The notes beneath the pieces are model-generated. The model was not told where the DNA came from and did not search any database. It was given only the letters and a program-made list of their open reading frames with translations. From the NCBI RefSeq assembly GCF_051020975.1, contig NW_027478158.1, positions 5,146,001 to 5,210,000 of the forward strand: 64,000 nt of DNA. Reading direction: 5' to 3'. Made by a program: the position numbers and the translations under genes. Shown piece by piece: positions 43,030 to 56,862 of the stretch. The DNA comes from Osmia lignaria lignaria. Lineage: Eukaryota; Arthropoda; Insecta; Hymenoptera; Megachilidae. Position 1 is the first letter of the stretch, and every line of letters begins with the position of its first letter.

Positions 43030-44955
43030 TGCAGATTTATCTCAAGGGAAGGGGCCTGACGGACATATTTCGAGATATTTCTTCTTCTTGTTGTTCTTCT
43101 TCTGCACAGCTAAGCTGGAAGTGGCATTTGCGGCTCGCAATAGTGCAGAGTTATCTCAAAGAAAGGGGCCACGGTGTTTCTGTATCTCTATTATGTTGGT
43201 GCGGCTTCGGAACTTTTAAATATCTTGATATATCTCGAGAACTACGCATCTGATCAAAAAATATCATAGAACATAAAACGTAGGAAACTTAATTCTCTAC
43301 AAAAAAGGTCTCTCAACATTTTGCCATAGCTCGCTTCGTTTCCGAGATATTTGCAGATTTATCTCAAGGGAAGGGGCCTGACGGACATATTTCGAGATAT
43401 TTCTTCTTCTTGTTGTTCTTCTTCTGCACAGCTAAGCTGGAAGTGGCATTTGCCGCTCGCACTAGTGCAGAGTTATCTCAAAGAAAGGGGCCACGGTGTT
43501 TCTGTATCTCTATTATGTTGGTGCGGCTTTGGAACTTTTAAATATCTCGATATATCTCGAAAACTACGCTTCTCACCAAAAAATATCATAGAACATAAAT
43601 TGTACGAAACATAATTCTCTACAAAAAAGGTCTCTTAACATTTTGCCATAGCTCGCTTCGTTTCCGAGATATTTGCAGATATATCTCAAGGGAAGGTGCC
43701 TGACGGACATATTTCGAGATATGTCTTCTTCTTGTTGTTCTTCTTCTGCACAGCTAAGCTGGAAGTGGCATTTACAGCTCGCAATAGTGCAGAGTTATCT
43801 CAAAGAAAGGGGCCACGGTGTTTCTGTATCTCTATTATGTTGGTGCGGCTTCGGAACTATTCAATATCTTCATATATCTCGAGAACTACGCATCAGATCA
43901 AAAAATATCATAGAACATAAATTGTAGGAAACAATTCTCTACAAAAAAGGTCTCTTAACATTTTGCCATAGCTCGTTTCGTTTCCGAGATATTTGCAGAT
44001 TTATCTCAAGGGAAGGGGCCTGACGGACATATTTCGAGATATTTCTTCTTCTTGTTGTTCTTCTTCTGCACAGCTAAGCTGGAAGTGGCATTTGCGGCTC
44101 GCAATAGTGCAGAGTTATCTCAAAGAAAGGGGCCACGGTGTTTCTGTATCTCTATTATGTTGGTGCGGCTTCGGAACTTTTAAATATCTTGATATATCTC
44201 GAGAACTACGCATCTGATCAAAAAATATCATAGAACATAAAACGTAGGAAACTTAATTCTCTACAAAAAAGGTCTCTCAACATTTTGCCATAGCTCGCTT
44301 CGTTTCCGAGATATTTGCAGATTTATCTCAAGGGAAGGGGCCTGACGGACATATTTCGAGATATTTCTTCTTCTTGTTGTTCTTCTTCTGCACAGCTAAG
44401 CTGGAAGTGGCATTTGCCGCTCGCACTAGTGCAGAGTTATCTCAAAGAAAGGGGCCACGGTGTTTCTGTATCTCTATTATGTTGGTGCGGCTTTGGAACT
44501 TTTAAATATCTCGATATATCTCGAAAACTACGCTTCTCACCAAAAAATATCATAGAACATAAATTGTACGAAACATAATTCTCTACAAAAAAGGTCTCTT
44601 AACATTTTGCCATAGCTCGCTTCGTTTCCGAGATATTTGCAGATATATCTCAAGGGAAGGTGCCTGACGGACATATTTCGAGATATGTCTTCTTCTTGTT
44701 GTTCTTCTTCTGCACAGCTAAGCTGGAAGTGGCATTTACAGCTCGCAATAGTGCAGAGTTATCTCAAAGAAAGGGGCCACGGTGTTTCTGTATCTCTATT
44801 ATGTTGGTGCGGCTTCGGAACTATTCAATATCTTCATATATCTCGAGAACTACGCATCAGATCAAAAAATATCATAGAACATAAATTGTAGGAAACAATT
44901 CTCTACAAAAAACGTCTCTTAACATTTTGCCATAGCTCGCTTCGTTTCCGAGATA
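43030..44955 (+). repeat. Duplicated 964-bp satellite trimer with a 2-bp deletion
   Basis: Three units starting at 43029, 43351 and 43673 recur at 43993, 44315 and 44637. Markers in both copies are GCCGCTCGCACTAG, GGAAGGTGCCTGACGG, GGAACTATTCAATATCTTC and GTAGGAAACAATTCTC. The last has lost two bases relative to the array consensus and makes the trimer 964 rather than 966 bp. Sharing the deletion shows the trimer was copied as one piece. Confidence 0.85.
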
Positions 44956-47529
44956 TTTGCAGATTTATCTCAAGTGAAGGGGCCTGACGGACATATTTCG
45001 AGATATTTCTTCTTCTTGTTGTTCTTCTTCTGCACAGCTAAGCTGGAAGTGGCATTTGCGGCTCGCAATAGTGCAGAGTTATCTCAAAGAAAGGGGCCAC
45101 GGTGTTTCTGTATCTCTATTATGTTGGTGCGGCTTCGGAACTTTTAAATATCTTGATATATCTCGAGAACTACGCATCAGATCAAAAAATATCATAGAAC
45201 ATAAAAAGTAGGAAACTTAATTCTCTACAAAAAAGGTCTCTTAACATTTTGCCATTGCTCTCTTCGTTTCCGAGATATTTGCAGATTTATCTCAAGGGAA
45301 GGGGCCTGACGGACATATTTCGAGATATTTCTTCTTCTTGATGTTCTTCTTCTGCACAGCTAAGCTGGAAGTGGCATTTGCAGCTCGCAATAGTGCAGAG
45401 TTATCTCAAAGAAAGGGGCCACGGTGTTTCTGTATCTCTATTATGTTGGTGCGGCTTCGGAACTTTTAAATATCTTGATATATCTCGAGAACTACGCATC
45501 TGATCAAAAAATATCATAGAACATAAAACGTAGGAAACTTAATTCTCTACAAAAAAGGTCTCTCAACATTTTGCCATAGCTCGCTTCGTTTCCGAGATAT
45601 TTGCAGATTTATCTCAAGGGAAGGGGCCTGACGGACATATTTCGAGATATTTCTTCTTCTTGTTGTTCTTCTTCTGCACAGCTAAGCTGGAAGTGGCATT
45701 TGCGGCTCGCACTAGTGCAGAGTTATCTCAAAGAAAGGGGCCACGGTGTTTCTGTATCTCTATTATGTTGGTGCGGCTTTGGAACTTTTAAATATCTCGA
45801 TATATCTCGAAAACTACGCTTCTCACCAAAAAATATCATAGAACATAAATTGTACGAAACATAATTCTCTACAAAAAAGGTCTCTTAACATTTTGCCATA
45901 GCTCGCTTCGTTTCCGAGATATTTGCAGATATATCTCAAGGGAAGGGGCCTGACGGACATATTTCGAGATATTTCTTCTTCTTGTTGTTCTTTTTCTGCA
46001 CAGCTAAGCTGGAAGTGGCATTTACAGCTCGCAATAATGCAGAGTTATCTCAAAGAAAGGGGCCACGGTGTTTCTGTATCTCTATTATGTTGGTGCGGCT
46101 TCGGAACTTTTAAATATCTTGATATATCTCGAGAACTACGCATCTGATCAAAAAATATCATAGAACATAAAAAGTAGGAAACTTAATTCTCTACAAAAAA
46201 GGTCTCTTAACATTTTGCCATAGCTCGCTTCGTTTCCGAGATATTTGCAGATATATCTCAAGGGAAGGGGCCTGACGGACATATTTCGAGATATTTCTTC
46301 TTCTTGTTGTTCTTCTTCTGCACAGCTAAGCTGGAAGTGGCATTTACAGCTCGCAATACTGCAGAGTTATCTCAAAGAAAGGGGCCACGGTGTTTCTGTA
46401 TCCCTATTATGTTGGTGCGGCTTCGGAACTTTTAAATATCTCAATATATCTCGAAAACTACGCTTCTGATCAAAAAATATCATAGCATATAAATTGTAGG
46501 AAACATAATTCTCTACAAAAAACGTCTCTTAACATTTTGCCATAGCTCGCTTCGTTTCCGAGATATTTGCAGATTCAGCTCAAAGGAACTGGCCTGACGG
46601 ACATATTTCGAGATATTTCTTCTTCTTGTTGTTCTTCCTCTGCACAGCTAAGCTGGAAGTGGCATTTGCAGCTCGCAATAGTGCAGAGTTATCTCAAAGA
46701 AAGGGGCCACGGTGTTTCTGTATCTCTATTATGTTGGTGCGGCTTTGGAACTTTTAAATATCTCGATATATCTCGAAAACTACGCTTCTGATCAAAAAAT
46801 ATCATAGAACATAAATTGTAGGAAACATAATTCTCTACAAAAAAGGTCTCTTAACATTTTGCCATAGCTCGCTTCGTTTCCGAGATATTTGCAGATATAT
46901 CTCAAGGGAAGGGGCCTGACGGACATATTTCGAGATATGTCTTCTTCTTGTTGTTCTTCTTCTGCACAGCTAAGCTGGAAGTGGCATTTGCAGCTCGCAA
47001 TAGTGCAGAGTTATCTCAAAGAAAGGGGCCACGGTGTTTCTGTATCCCTATTATGTTGGTGCGGCTTCGGAACTTTTAAATATCTCGATATATCTCGAAA
47101 ACTACGCTTCTGATCAAAAAATATCATAGAACATAAATTGTAGGAAACATAATTCTCTACAAAAAAGGTCTCCTAACATTTTGCCATAGCTCGCTTCGTT
47201 TCCGAGATATTTGCAGATATATCTCAAGGGAAGGGGCCTGACGGACATATTTCGAGATATTTCTTCTTCTTGTTGTTCTTCTTCTGCACAGCTAAGCTGG
47301 AAGTGGCATTTGCGGCTCGCACTAGTGCAGAGTTATCTCAAAGAAAGGGGCCACGGTGTTTCTGTATCCCTATTATGTTGGTGCGGCTTCGGAACTTTTA
47401 AATATCTCGATATATCTCGAAAACTACGCTTCTGATCAAAAAATATCATAGAACATAAATTGTAGGAAACATAATTCTCTACAAAAAACGTCTCTTAACA
47501 TTTTGCCATAGCTCGCTTCGTTTCCGAGA

Positions 47530-50500
47530 TATTTGCAGATTTATCTCAAGGGAAGGGGCCTGACGGACATATTTCGAGATATTTCTTCTTCTTGTTGTTC
47601 TTCTTCTGCACAGCTAAGCTGGAAGTGGCATTTGCGGCTCGCACTAGTGCAGAGTTATCTCAACGAAAGGGGCCACGGTGTTTCTGTATCTCTATTATGT
47701 TGGTGCGGCTTCGGAACTTTTAAATATCTCGATATATCTCGAAAACTACGCTTCTGATCAAGAAATATCATAGAACATAAATTGTAGGAAACATAATTCT
47801 CTACAAAAAAGGTCTCCTAACATTTTGCCATAGCTCGCTTCGTTTCCGAGATATTTGCAGATATATCTCAAGGGAAGGGGCCTGACGGACATATTTCGAG
47901 ATATTTCTTCTTCTTGTTGTTCTTCTTCTGCACAGCTAAACTGGAAGTTGCATTTCCAGCTCGCAATAGTGCAGAGTTATCTCAAAGAGAGGGGCCACGG
48001 TGTTTCTGTATCTCTATTATGTTGGTGCGGCTTCGGAACTTTTAAATATCTTGATATATCTCGAGAACTACGCATCTGATCAAAAAATATCATAGAACAT
48101 AAAAAGTAGGAAACTTAATTCTCTACAAAAAAGGTCTCTCAACATTTTGCCATAGCTCGCTTCGTTTCCGAGATATTTGCAGATTTATCTCAAGGGAAGG
48201 GGCCTGACGGACATATTTCGAGATATTCCTTCTTCTTGTTGTTCTTCTTCTGCACAGCTAAGGTGGAAGTGGCATTTGCGGCTCGCACTAGTGCAGAGTT
48301 ATCTCAAAGAAAGGGGCCACGGTGTTTCTGTATCCCTATTATGTTGGTGCGGCTTCGGAACTTTTAAATATCTCGATATATCTCGAAAACTACGCTTCTG
48401 ATCAAAAAATATCATAGAACATAAATTGTAGGAAACATAATTCTCTACAAAAAAGGTCTCCTAACATTTTGCCATAGCTCGCTTTGTTTCCGAGATATTT
48501 GCAGATATATCTCAAGGGAAGGGGCCTGACGGACATATTTCGAGATATTTCTTCTTCTTGTTGTTCTTCTTCTGCACAGCTAAGCTGGAAGTGGCATTTG
48601 CGGCTCGCACTAGTGCAGAGTTATCTCAAAGAAAGGGGCCACGGTGTTTCTGTATCCCTATTATGTTGGTGCGGCTTCGGAACTTTTAAATATCTCGATA
48701 TATCTCGAAAACTACGCTTCTGATCAAAAAATATCGTAGAACATAAATTGTAGGAAACAGAATTCTCTACAAAAAACGTCTCTTAACATTTTGCCATAGC
48801 TCGCTTCGTTTCCGAGATATTTGCAGATTTATCTCAAGGGAAGGGGCCTGACGGACATATTTCGAGATATTTCTTCTTCTTGTTGTTCTTCTTCTGCACA
48901 GCTAAGCTGGAAGTGGCATTTGCGGCTCGCACTAGTGCAGAGTTATCTCAACGAAAGGGGCCACGGTGTTTCTGTATCTCTATTATGTTGGTGCGGCTTC
49001 GGAACTTTTAAATATCTCGATATATCTCGAAAACTACGCTTCTGATCAAAAAATATCATAGAACATAAATTGTAGGAAACATAATTCTCTACAAAAAAGG
49101 TCTCCTAACATTTTGCCATAGCTCGCTTCGTTTCCGAGATATTTGCAGATATATCTCAAGGGAAGGGGCCTGACGGACATATTTCGAGATATTTCTTCTT
49201 CTTGTTGTTCTTCTTCTGCACAGCTAAACTGGAAGTTGCATTTCCAGCTCGCAATAGTGCAGAGTTATCTCAAAGAGAGGGGCCACGGTGTTTCTGTATC
49301 TCTATTATGTTGGTGCGGCTTCGGAACTTTTAAATATCTTGATATATCTCGAGAACTACGCATCTGATCAAAAAATATCATAGAACATAAAAAGTAGGAA
49401 ACTTAATTCTCTACAAAAAAGGTCTCTCAACATTTTGCCATAGCTCGCTTCGTTTCCGAGATATTTGCAGATTTATCTCAAGGGAAGGGGCCTGACGGAC
49501 ATATTTCGAGATATTCCTTCTTCTTGTTGTTCTTCTTCTGCACAGCTAAGGTGGAAGTGGCATTTGCGGCTCGCACTAGTGCAGAGTTATCTCAAAGAAA
49601 GGGGCCACGGTGTTTCTGTATCCCTATTATGTTGGTGCGGCTTCGGAACTTTTAAATATCTCGATATATCTCGAAAACTACGCTTCTGATCAAAAAATAT
49701 CATAGAACATAAATTGTAGGAAACATAATTCTCTACAAAAAAGGTCTCCTAACATTTTGCCATAGCTCGCTTTGTTTCCGAGATATTTGCAGATATATCT
49801 CAAGGGAAGGGGCCTGACGGACATATTTCGAGATATTTCTTCTTCTTGTTGTTCTTCTTCTGCACAGCTAAGCTGGAAGTGGCATTTGCGGCTCGCACTA
49901 GTGCAGAGTTATCTCAAAGAAAGGGGCCACGGTGTTTCTGTATCCCTATTATGTTGGTGCGGCTTCGGAACTTTTAAATATCTCGATATATCTCGAAAAC
50001 TACGCTTCTGATCAAAAAATATCGTAGAACATAAATTGTAGGAAACAGAATTCTCTACAAAAAACGTCTCTTAACATTTTGCCATAGCTCGCTTCGTTTC
50101 CGAGATATTTGCAGATTTATCTCAAGGGAAGGGGCCTGACGGACATATTTCGAGATATTTCTTCTTCTTGTTGTTCTTCTTCTGCACAGCTAAGCTGGAA
50201 GTGGCATTTGCGGCTCGCACTAGTGCAGAGTTATCTCAACGAAAGGGGCCACGGTGTTTCTGTATCTCTATTATGTTGGTGCGGCTTCGGAACTTTTAAA
50301 TATCTCGATATATCTCGAAAACTACGCTTCTGATCAAAAAATATCATAGAACATAAATTGTAGGAAACATAATTCTCTACAAAAAAGGTCTCCTAACATT
50401 TTGCCATAGCTCGCTTCGTTTCCGAGATATTTGCAGATATATCTCAAGGGAAGGGGCCTGACGGACATATTTCGAGATATTTCTTCTTCTTGTTGTTCTT

Positions 50501-51060
50501 CTTCTGCACAGCTAAACTGGAAGTTGCATTTCCAGCTCGCAATAGTGCAGAGTTATCTCAAAGAGAGGGGCCACGGTGTTTCTGTATCTCTATTATGTTG
50601 GTGCGGCTTCGGAACTTTTAAATATCTTGATATATCTCGAGAACTACGCATCTGATCAAAAAATATCATAGAACATAAAAAGTAGGAAACTTAATTCTCT
50701 ACAAAAAAGGTCTCTCAACATTTTGCCATAGCTCGCTTCGTTTCCGAGATATTTGCAGATTTATCTCAAGGGAAGGGGCCTGACGGACATATTTCGAGAT
50801 ATTCCTTCTTCTTGTTGTTCTTCTTCTGCACAGCTAAGGTGGAAGTGGCATATGCGGCTCGCACTAGTGCAGAGTTATCTCAAAGAAAGGGGCCACGGTG
50901 TTTCTGTATCCCTATTATGTTGGTGCGGCTTCGGAACTTTTAAATATCTCGATATATCTCGAAAACTACGCTTCTGATCAAAAAATATCATAGAACATAA
51001 ATTGTAGGAAACATAATTCTCTACAAAAAACGTCTCTTAACATTTTGCCATAGCTCGCTT
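47530..51060 (+). repeat. 1,288-bp (4-unit) higher-order repeat, about 2.7 copies
   Basis: A tetramer repeats with a 1,288-bp period. CTAAACTGGAAGTTGCATTTC occurs near 47937, 49225 and 50513; GCTAAGGTGGAAG near 48257, 49545 and 50833; and CTCGCTTTGTTTCC near 48479 and 49767. The third copy is incomplete: it lacks the CTTTGTTTCC unit and carries GGCATATGCGGC instead of GGCATTTGCGGC. Confidence 0.87.
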
Positions 51061-51074
51061 CGTTTCCGAGATAT

Positions 51075-54000
51075 TTGCAGATTTATCTCAAGGGAAGGGG
51101 CCTGACGGACATATTTCGAGATATTTCTTATTCTTGTTGTTCTTCTTCTGCACAGCTAAACTGGAAGTGGCATTTCCAGCTCGCAATAGTGCAGAGTTAT
51201 CTCAAAGAGAGGGGCCACGGTGTTTCTGTATCTCTATTATGTTGGTGCGGCTTCGGAACTTTTAAATATCTTGATATATCTCGAGAACTACGCATCTGAT
51301 CAAAAAATATCATAGAACATAAAAAGTAGGAAACTTAATTCTCTACAAAAAAGTCTGGTAAGATTTTGCCATAGCTCGCTTCGTTTCCGAGATATTTGCA
51401 GATTTAGCTCAAGGTAAGGGGCCTGACGGACATATTTCGAGATATTTCTTCTTCTTGTTGTTCTTCTTCTGCACAGCTAAGCTGGAAGTGGCATTTACAG
51501 CTCGCAATAGTGCATAGTTATCTGAAAGAAAGGGGCCACGGTGTTTTTGTATCTCTATTATGTTGGTGCGGCTTCGGAACTTTTAAATATCTTGATATAT
51601 CCCGAGAGCTACGCGTCTGATCAAAAAATATCATAGAACATAAAAAGTAGGAAACATAATTCTCTACAAAAAAGGTCTCTTAACATTTTGCCATAGCTCG
51701 CTTCGTTTCCGAGATATTTGCAGATTTATCTCAAGGGAAGGGGCCTAACGGACATATTTCGAGATATTTCTTCTTCTTGTTGTTCTTCTTCTGCACAGCT
51801 AAGCTGGAAGTGGCATTTACAGCTCGCAATAGTGCATAGTTATCTGAAAGAAAGGGGCCACGGTGTTTCTGTATCTCTATTATGTTGGTGCGGCTTCGGA
51901 ACTTTTAAATATCTTGATATATCTCGAGAACTACGCATCTGATCAAAAAATATCATAGAACATAAAAAGTAGGAAACTCAATTCTCTACAAAAAAGGTCT
52001 CTTAACATTTTGCAATAGCTCGCTTCGTTTCCGAGATATTTGCAGATTTATCTCAAGGGAAGGGGCCTGACGGACATATTTCGAGATATTTCTTCTTCTT
52101 GTTGTTCTTCTTCTGCACAGCTAAGCTGGAAGTGGCATTTGCGGCTCGCAATAGTGCAGAGTTATCTCAAAGAAAGGGGCCACGGTGTTTCTGTATCTCT
52201 ATTATGTTGGTGCTGCTTCGGAACTTTTAAATATCTCGATATATCTCGAAAACTACGCTTCTGATCAAAAAATATCATAGAACATAAATTGTAGGAAACA
52301 TAATTCTCTACAAAAAACGTCTCTTAACATTTTGCCATAGCTCGCTTCGTTTCCGAGATATTTGCAGATTCATCTCAAGGGAAGGGGCCTAACGGACATA
52401 TTTCGAGATATTTCTTCTTCTTGTTGTTCTTCTTCTGCACAGCTAAACTGGAAGTGGCATTTCCAGCTCGCAATAGTACAGAGTTATCTCAAAGAAAGGG
52501 GCCACGGTGTTTCTGTATCTCTATTATGTTGGTGCGGCTTCGGAACTTTTAAATATCTTGATATATCTCGAGAACTACGCATCTGATCAAAAAATATCAT
52601 AGAACATAAAAAGTAGGAAACTTAATTCTCTACAAAAAAGTCTCGTAAGATTTTGCCATAGCTCGCTTCGTTTCCGAGATATTTGCAGATTTAGCTCAAG
52701 GTAAGGGGCCTGACGGACATATTTCGAGATATTTCTTCTTCTTGTTGTTCTTCTTCTGCACAGCTAAGCTGGAAGTGGCATTTACAGCTCGCAATAGTGC
52801 ATAGTTATCTGAAAGAAAGGGGCCACGGTGTTTTTGTATCTCTATTATGTTGGTGCGGCTTCGGAACTTTTAAATATCTTGATATATCCCGAGAGCTACG
52901 CGTCTGATCAAAAAATATCATAGAACATAAAAAGTAGGAAACATAATTCTCTACAAAAAAGGTCTCTTAACATTTTGTCATAGCTCGCTTCGTTTCCGAG
53001 ATATTTGCAGATTTATCTCAAGGGAAGGGGCCTAACGGACATATTTCGAGATATTTCTTCTTCTTGTTGTTCTTCTTCTGCACAGCTAAGCTGGAAGTGG
53101 CATTTACAGCTCGCAATAGTGCATAGTTATCTGAAAGAAAGGGGCCACGGTGTTTCTGTATCTCTATTATGTTGGTGCGGCTTCGGAACTTTTAAATATC
53201 TTGATATATCTCGAGAACTACGCATCTGATCAAAAAATATCATAGAACATAAAAAGTAGGAAACTCAATTCTCTACAAAAAAGGTCTCTTAACATTTTGC
53301 AATAGCTCGCTTCGTTTCCGAGATATTTGCAGATTTATCTCAAGGGAAGGGGCCTGACGGACATATTTCGAGATATTTCTTCTTCTTGTTGTTCTTCTTC
53401 TGCAAAGCTAAGCTGGAAGTGGCATTTGCGGCTCGCAATAGTGCAGAGTTATCTCAAAGAAAGGGGCCACGGTGTTTCTGTATCTCTATTATGTTGGTGC
53501 TGCTTCGGAACTTTTAAATATCTCGATATATCTCGAAAACTACGCTTCTGATCAAAAAATATCATAGAACATAAATTGTAGGAAACATAATTCTCTACAA
53601 AAAACGTCTCTTAACATTTTGCCATAGCTCGCTTCGTTTCCGAGATATTTGCAGATTCATCTCAAGGGAAGGGGCCTAACGGACATATTTCGAGATATTT
53701 CTTCTTCTTGTTGTTCTTCTTCTGCACAGCTAAACTGGAAGTGGCATTTCCAGCTCGCAATAGTACAGAGTTATCTCAAAGAAAGGGGCCACGGTGTTTC
53801 TGTATCTCTATTATGTTGGTGCGGCTTCGGAACTTTTAAATATCTTGATATATCTCGAGAACTACGCATCTGATCAAAAAATATCATAGAACATAAAAAG
53901 TAGGAAACTTAATTCTCTACAAAAAAGTCTCGTAAGATTTTGCCATAGCTCGCTTCGTTTCCGAGATATTTGCAGATTTAGCTCAAGGTAAGGGGCCTGA

Positions 54001-54290
54001 CGGACATATTTCGAGATATTTCTTCTTCTTGTTGTTCTTCTTCTGCACAGCTAAGCTGGAAGTGGCATTTACAGCTCGCAATAGTGCATAGTTATCTGAA
54101 AGAAAGGGGCCACGGTGTTTTTGTATCTCTATTATGTTGGTGCGGCTTCGGAACTTTTAAATATCTTGATATATCCCGAGAGCTACGCGTCTGATCAAAA
54201 AATATCATAGAACATAAAAAGTAGGAAACATAATTCTCTACAAAAAAGGTCTCTTAACATTTTGCCATAGCTCGCTTCGTTTCCGAGATA
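51075..54290 (+). repeat. 1,287-bp (4-unit) higher-order repeat, about 2.5 copies
   Basis: A second, different tetramer follows. It has a 1,287-bp period because one of its four units is 321 bp (one G lost in the AAAAAAGGTCTC word, giving AAAAAAGTCTCG). Period markers are TATATCCCGAGAGCTACGCG near 51594, 52881 and 54168, GTGTTTTTGTATC near 51541, 52828 and 54115, and GCATAGTTATCTGAAAG near 51512, 52799 and 54086. The first copy has AAGTCTGG rather than AAGTCTCG. Confidence 0.87.
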
Positions 54291-56222
54291 TTTGCAGATT
54301 TATCTCAAGGGAAGTGGCCTGACGGACATATTTCGAGATATTTCTTCTTCTTGTTGTTCTTCTGCTGCACAGCTAAGCTGGAAGTGGCATTTGCGGCTCG
54401 CACTAGTGCAGAGTTATCTCAAAGAAAGGGGCCACGGTGTTTCTGTATCTCTATTATGTTGGTGCGGCTTCGGAACTTTTAAATATCTTGATATATCTCG
54501 AGAACTACGCATCTGATCAGAAAATATCATAGAAGATAAAAAGTAGGAAACTTAATTCTCTACAAAAAAGGTCTCTTAACATTTTGCCATAGCTCGCTTC
54601 GTTTCCGAGATATTTGCAGATTCAGCTCAAAGGAACTGGCCTGACGGACATATTTCGAGATATCTCTTCTTCTTGTTGTTCTTCCTCTGCACAGCTAAGC
54701 TGGAAGTGGCATTTGCAGCTCGCAATAGTGCAGAGTTATCTCAAAGAAAGGGGCCACGGTGTTTCTGTATCTCTATTATGTTGGTGCGGCTTCGGAACTT
54801 TTAAATATCTCGATATATCTCGAAAACTACGCTTCTGATCAAAAAATATCATAGAACATAAATTGTAGGAAACATAATTCTCTACAAAAAAGGTCTCTCA
54901 ACATTTTGCCATAGCTCGCTTCGTTTCCGCGATATTTGCAGATTTATCTCAAGGGAAGGGGCCTAACGGACATATTTCGAGATATTTCTTCTTCTTGTTG
55001 TTCTTCTTCTGCACAGCTAAACTGGAAGTGGCATTTCCAGCTCGCAATAGTGCAGAGTTATCTCAAAGAGAGGGGCCACGGTGTTTCTGTATCTCTATTA
55101 TGTTGGTGCGGCTTCGGAACTTTTAAATATCTTGATATATCTCGAGAGCTACGCGTCTGATCAAAAAATATCATAGAACATAAAAAGTAGGAAACATAAT
55201 TCTCTACAAGAAAGGTCTCTTAACATTTTGCCATAGCTCGCTTCGTTTCCGAGATATTTGCAGATTTATCTCAAGGGAAGTGGCCTGACGGACATATTTC
55301 GAGATATTTCTTCTTCTTGTTGTTCTTCTTCTGCACAGCTAAGCTGGAAGTGGCATTTGCAGCTCGCAATTGTGCAGAGTTATCTCAAAGAGAGGGGCCA
55401 CGGTGTTTCTGTATCTCTATTATGTTGGTGCGGCTTCGGAACTTTTAAATATCTTGATATATCTCGAGAACTACGAATCTGATCAGAAAATATCATAGAA
55501 GATAAAAAGTAGGAAACTTAATTCTCTACAAAAAAGGTCTCTTAACATTTTGCCATAGCTCGCTTCGTTTCCGAGATATTTGCAGATTTATCTCAAGGGA
55601 AGGGGCCTGACGGACATATTTCGAGATATTTCTTCTTCTTGTTGTTCTTCTTCTGCACAGCTAAGCTGGAAGTGGCATTTGCGGCTCGCACTAGTGCAGA
55701 GTTATCTCAAAGAAAGGGGCCACGGTGTTTCTGTATCTCTATTATGTTGGTGCGGCTTCGGAACTTTTAAATATCTTGATATATCTCGAGAACTACGCAT
55801 CTGATCAAAAAATATCATAGAACATAAAAAGTAGGAAACTTAATTCGCTACAAAAAGGTCTGTTAACATTTTGCCATAGCTCGCTTCGGTTCCGAGATAT
55901 TTGCAGATTTATCTCAAGGGAAGGGGCCTAACGGACATATTTCGTGATATTTCTTCTTCTTGTTGTTCTTCTTCTGCACAGCTAAGCTTGAAGTGGCATT
56001 TGCAGCTCGCATTAGTGCAGAGTTATCTCAAAGAAATGGGCCACGGTGTTTCTGTATCTCTATTATGTTGGTGCGGCTTCTTAACTTTTAAATATCTTGA
56101 TATATCTCGAGAACTACGCATCTGACCAAAAAATATCATAGAACATAAAAAGTAGGAAACTCAATTCTCTACAAAAAAGGTCTCTTAACATTTTGCAATA
56201 GCTCGCTTCGTTTCCGAGATAT

Positions 56223-56415
56223 TTGCAGATTTATCTCAAGGGAAGGGGCCTGACGGACATATTTCGAGATATTTCTCCTTCTTGTTGTTCTTCTTCTGCA
56301 CAGCTACGCTGGAAGTGGCATTTGCAGCTCGCAATTGTGCAGAGTTATCTCAAAGAGAGGGGCCACGGTGTTTCTGTATCTCTATTATGTTGGTGCGGCT
56401 TCGGAACTTTTAAAT
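56223..56415 (+). repeat. Interrupted satellite unit and retroelement target site
   Basis: The last unit keeps only its first 193 bases and stops within AAATATCTC, just after TTTTAAAT. The LTR begins at the next base. The retroelement therefore landed in the AAATATCTC motif of a satellite monomer. Gypsy-type elements duplicate 4-6 bp on insertion, so AAAT ending at 56415 is the expected left target-site duplication. Its partner lies beyond the window and cannot be checked here. Confidence 0.88.
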
Positions 56416-56487
56416 TGTTACGTGGCCGACGTCTTGGCAGCGCGCGTGGCTATCAGAGGCTTTCTGATTGGCGGCCGCGTAACTTAT

Positions 56488-56493
56488 TTTATT
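56488..56493 (-). promoter_or_regulatory. Candidate polyadenylation signal AATAAA in the 3' LTR
   Basis: AATAAA is read on the minus strand inside the left LTR, about 75 bp from its outer end, downstream of the predicted start of R. It would end all element transcripts, including those of env and the accessory module. The copy in the right LTR is at 63532-63537. Confidence 0.55.
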
Positions 56494-56862
56494 ATCAATA
56501 CAACCCGAGCGGTAAGATTGTATTGTGGTAGGAACTGTCACAAGGTTTCACTGGGTTTAAAGGAGAATGCTAATGTGGGTTTGACACAGCAATGTATATA
56601 TTCTACAATCTTGGTCTATTACAGATGTTGTTGTCGCGAATATAGGTGTATAATGTGATATATTACCTATTTCCACTATGCTCGGTGTTCACGCACTGGC
56701 AATGCGGGGGTGTTGTGTGTGGTTGATTGTAATGCCAAATAGAAACACGACTCGCGGATTCTATAAGGTGAATGTTGCTCGAAGGGGACTTCAACCCGAT
56801 CTCACTAATAGTAACCAACTCACTACCGTACACGACGTGCTCGTCACGAGATGAACTCTGGT

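Larger units (their letters stand above)
1..56415 (+). repeat. 322-bp satellite DNA array, about 175 tandem units
   Basis: The same unit recurs head to tail with a 322-bp period from the first base to 56415, where a retroelement interrupts it. Landmarks repeated in every unit are a CTT-rich pyrimidine tract, the word AGCTGGAAGTGGCATT, AAGGGGCCACGGTGTTTCTG, a TGATCA site and TAGCTCGCTTCGTTTCCGAG. Most units are exactly 322 bp. Exceptions seen are a 323-bp unit from 33691 (one extra A), 320-bp units near 43924 and 44888 (two bases lost), 321-bp units near 51350, 52637 and 53925, and single-base losses near 40683 and 55853. The array contains no gene: its short reading frames begin at TTG and the frame shifts by one at each unit. 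It is probably pericentromeric or other heterochromatic satellite; that location is inference. Confidence 0.98.

Noticed and set aside
1169..56125. About 150 similar 74-residue reading frames on the plus strand and 71-residue frames on the minus strand
   Set aside because: They start at TTG or other non-ATG codons, sit at the same place in each satellite unit, cannot continue into the next unit because 322 is not a multiple of 3, and show no protein-like constraint.
1..56415. CRISPR array or bacterial repeat
   Set aside because: Units are 322 bp with no spacers, and the flanking genes belong to a eukaryotic LTR element.
56223..56658. Reading frames of 102 and 107 residues crossing from the satellite into the LTR
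   Set aside because: They are chance frames created by the insertion junction, on the strand opposite to the element's genes.
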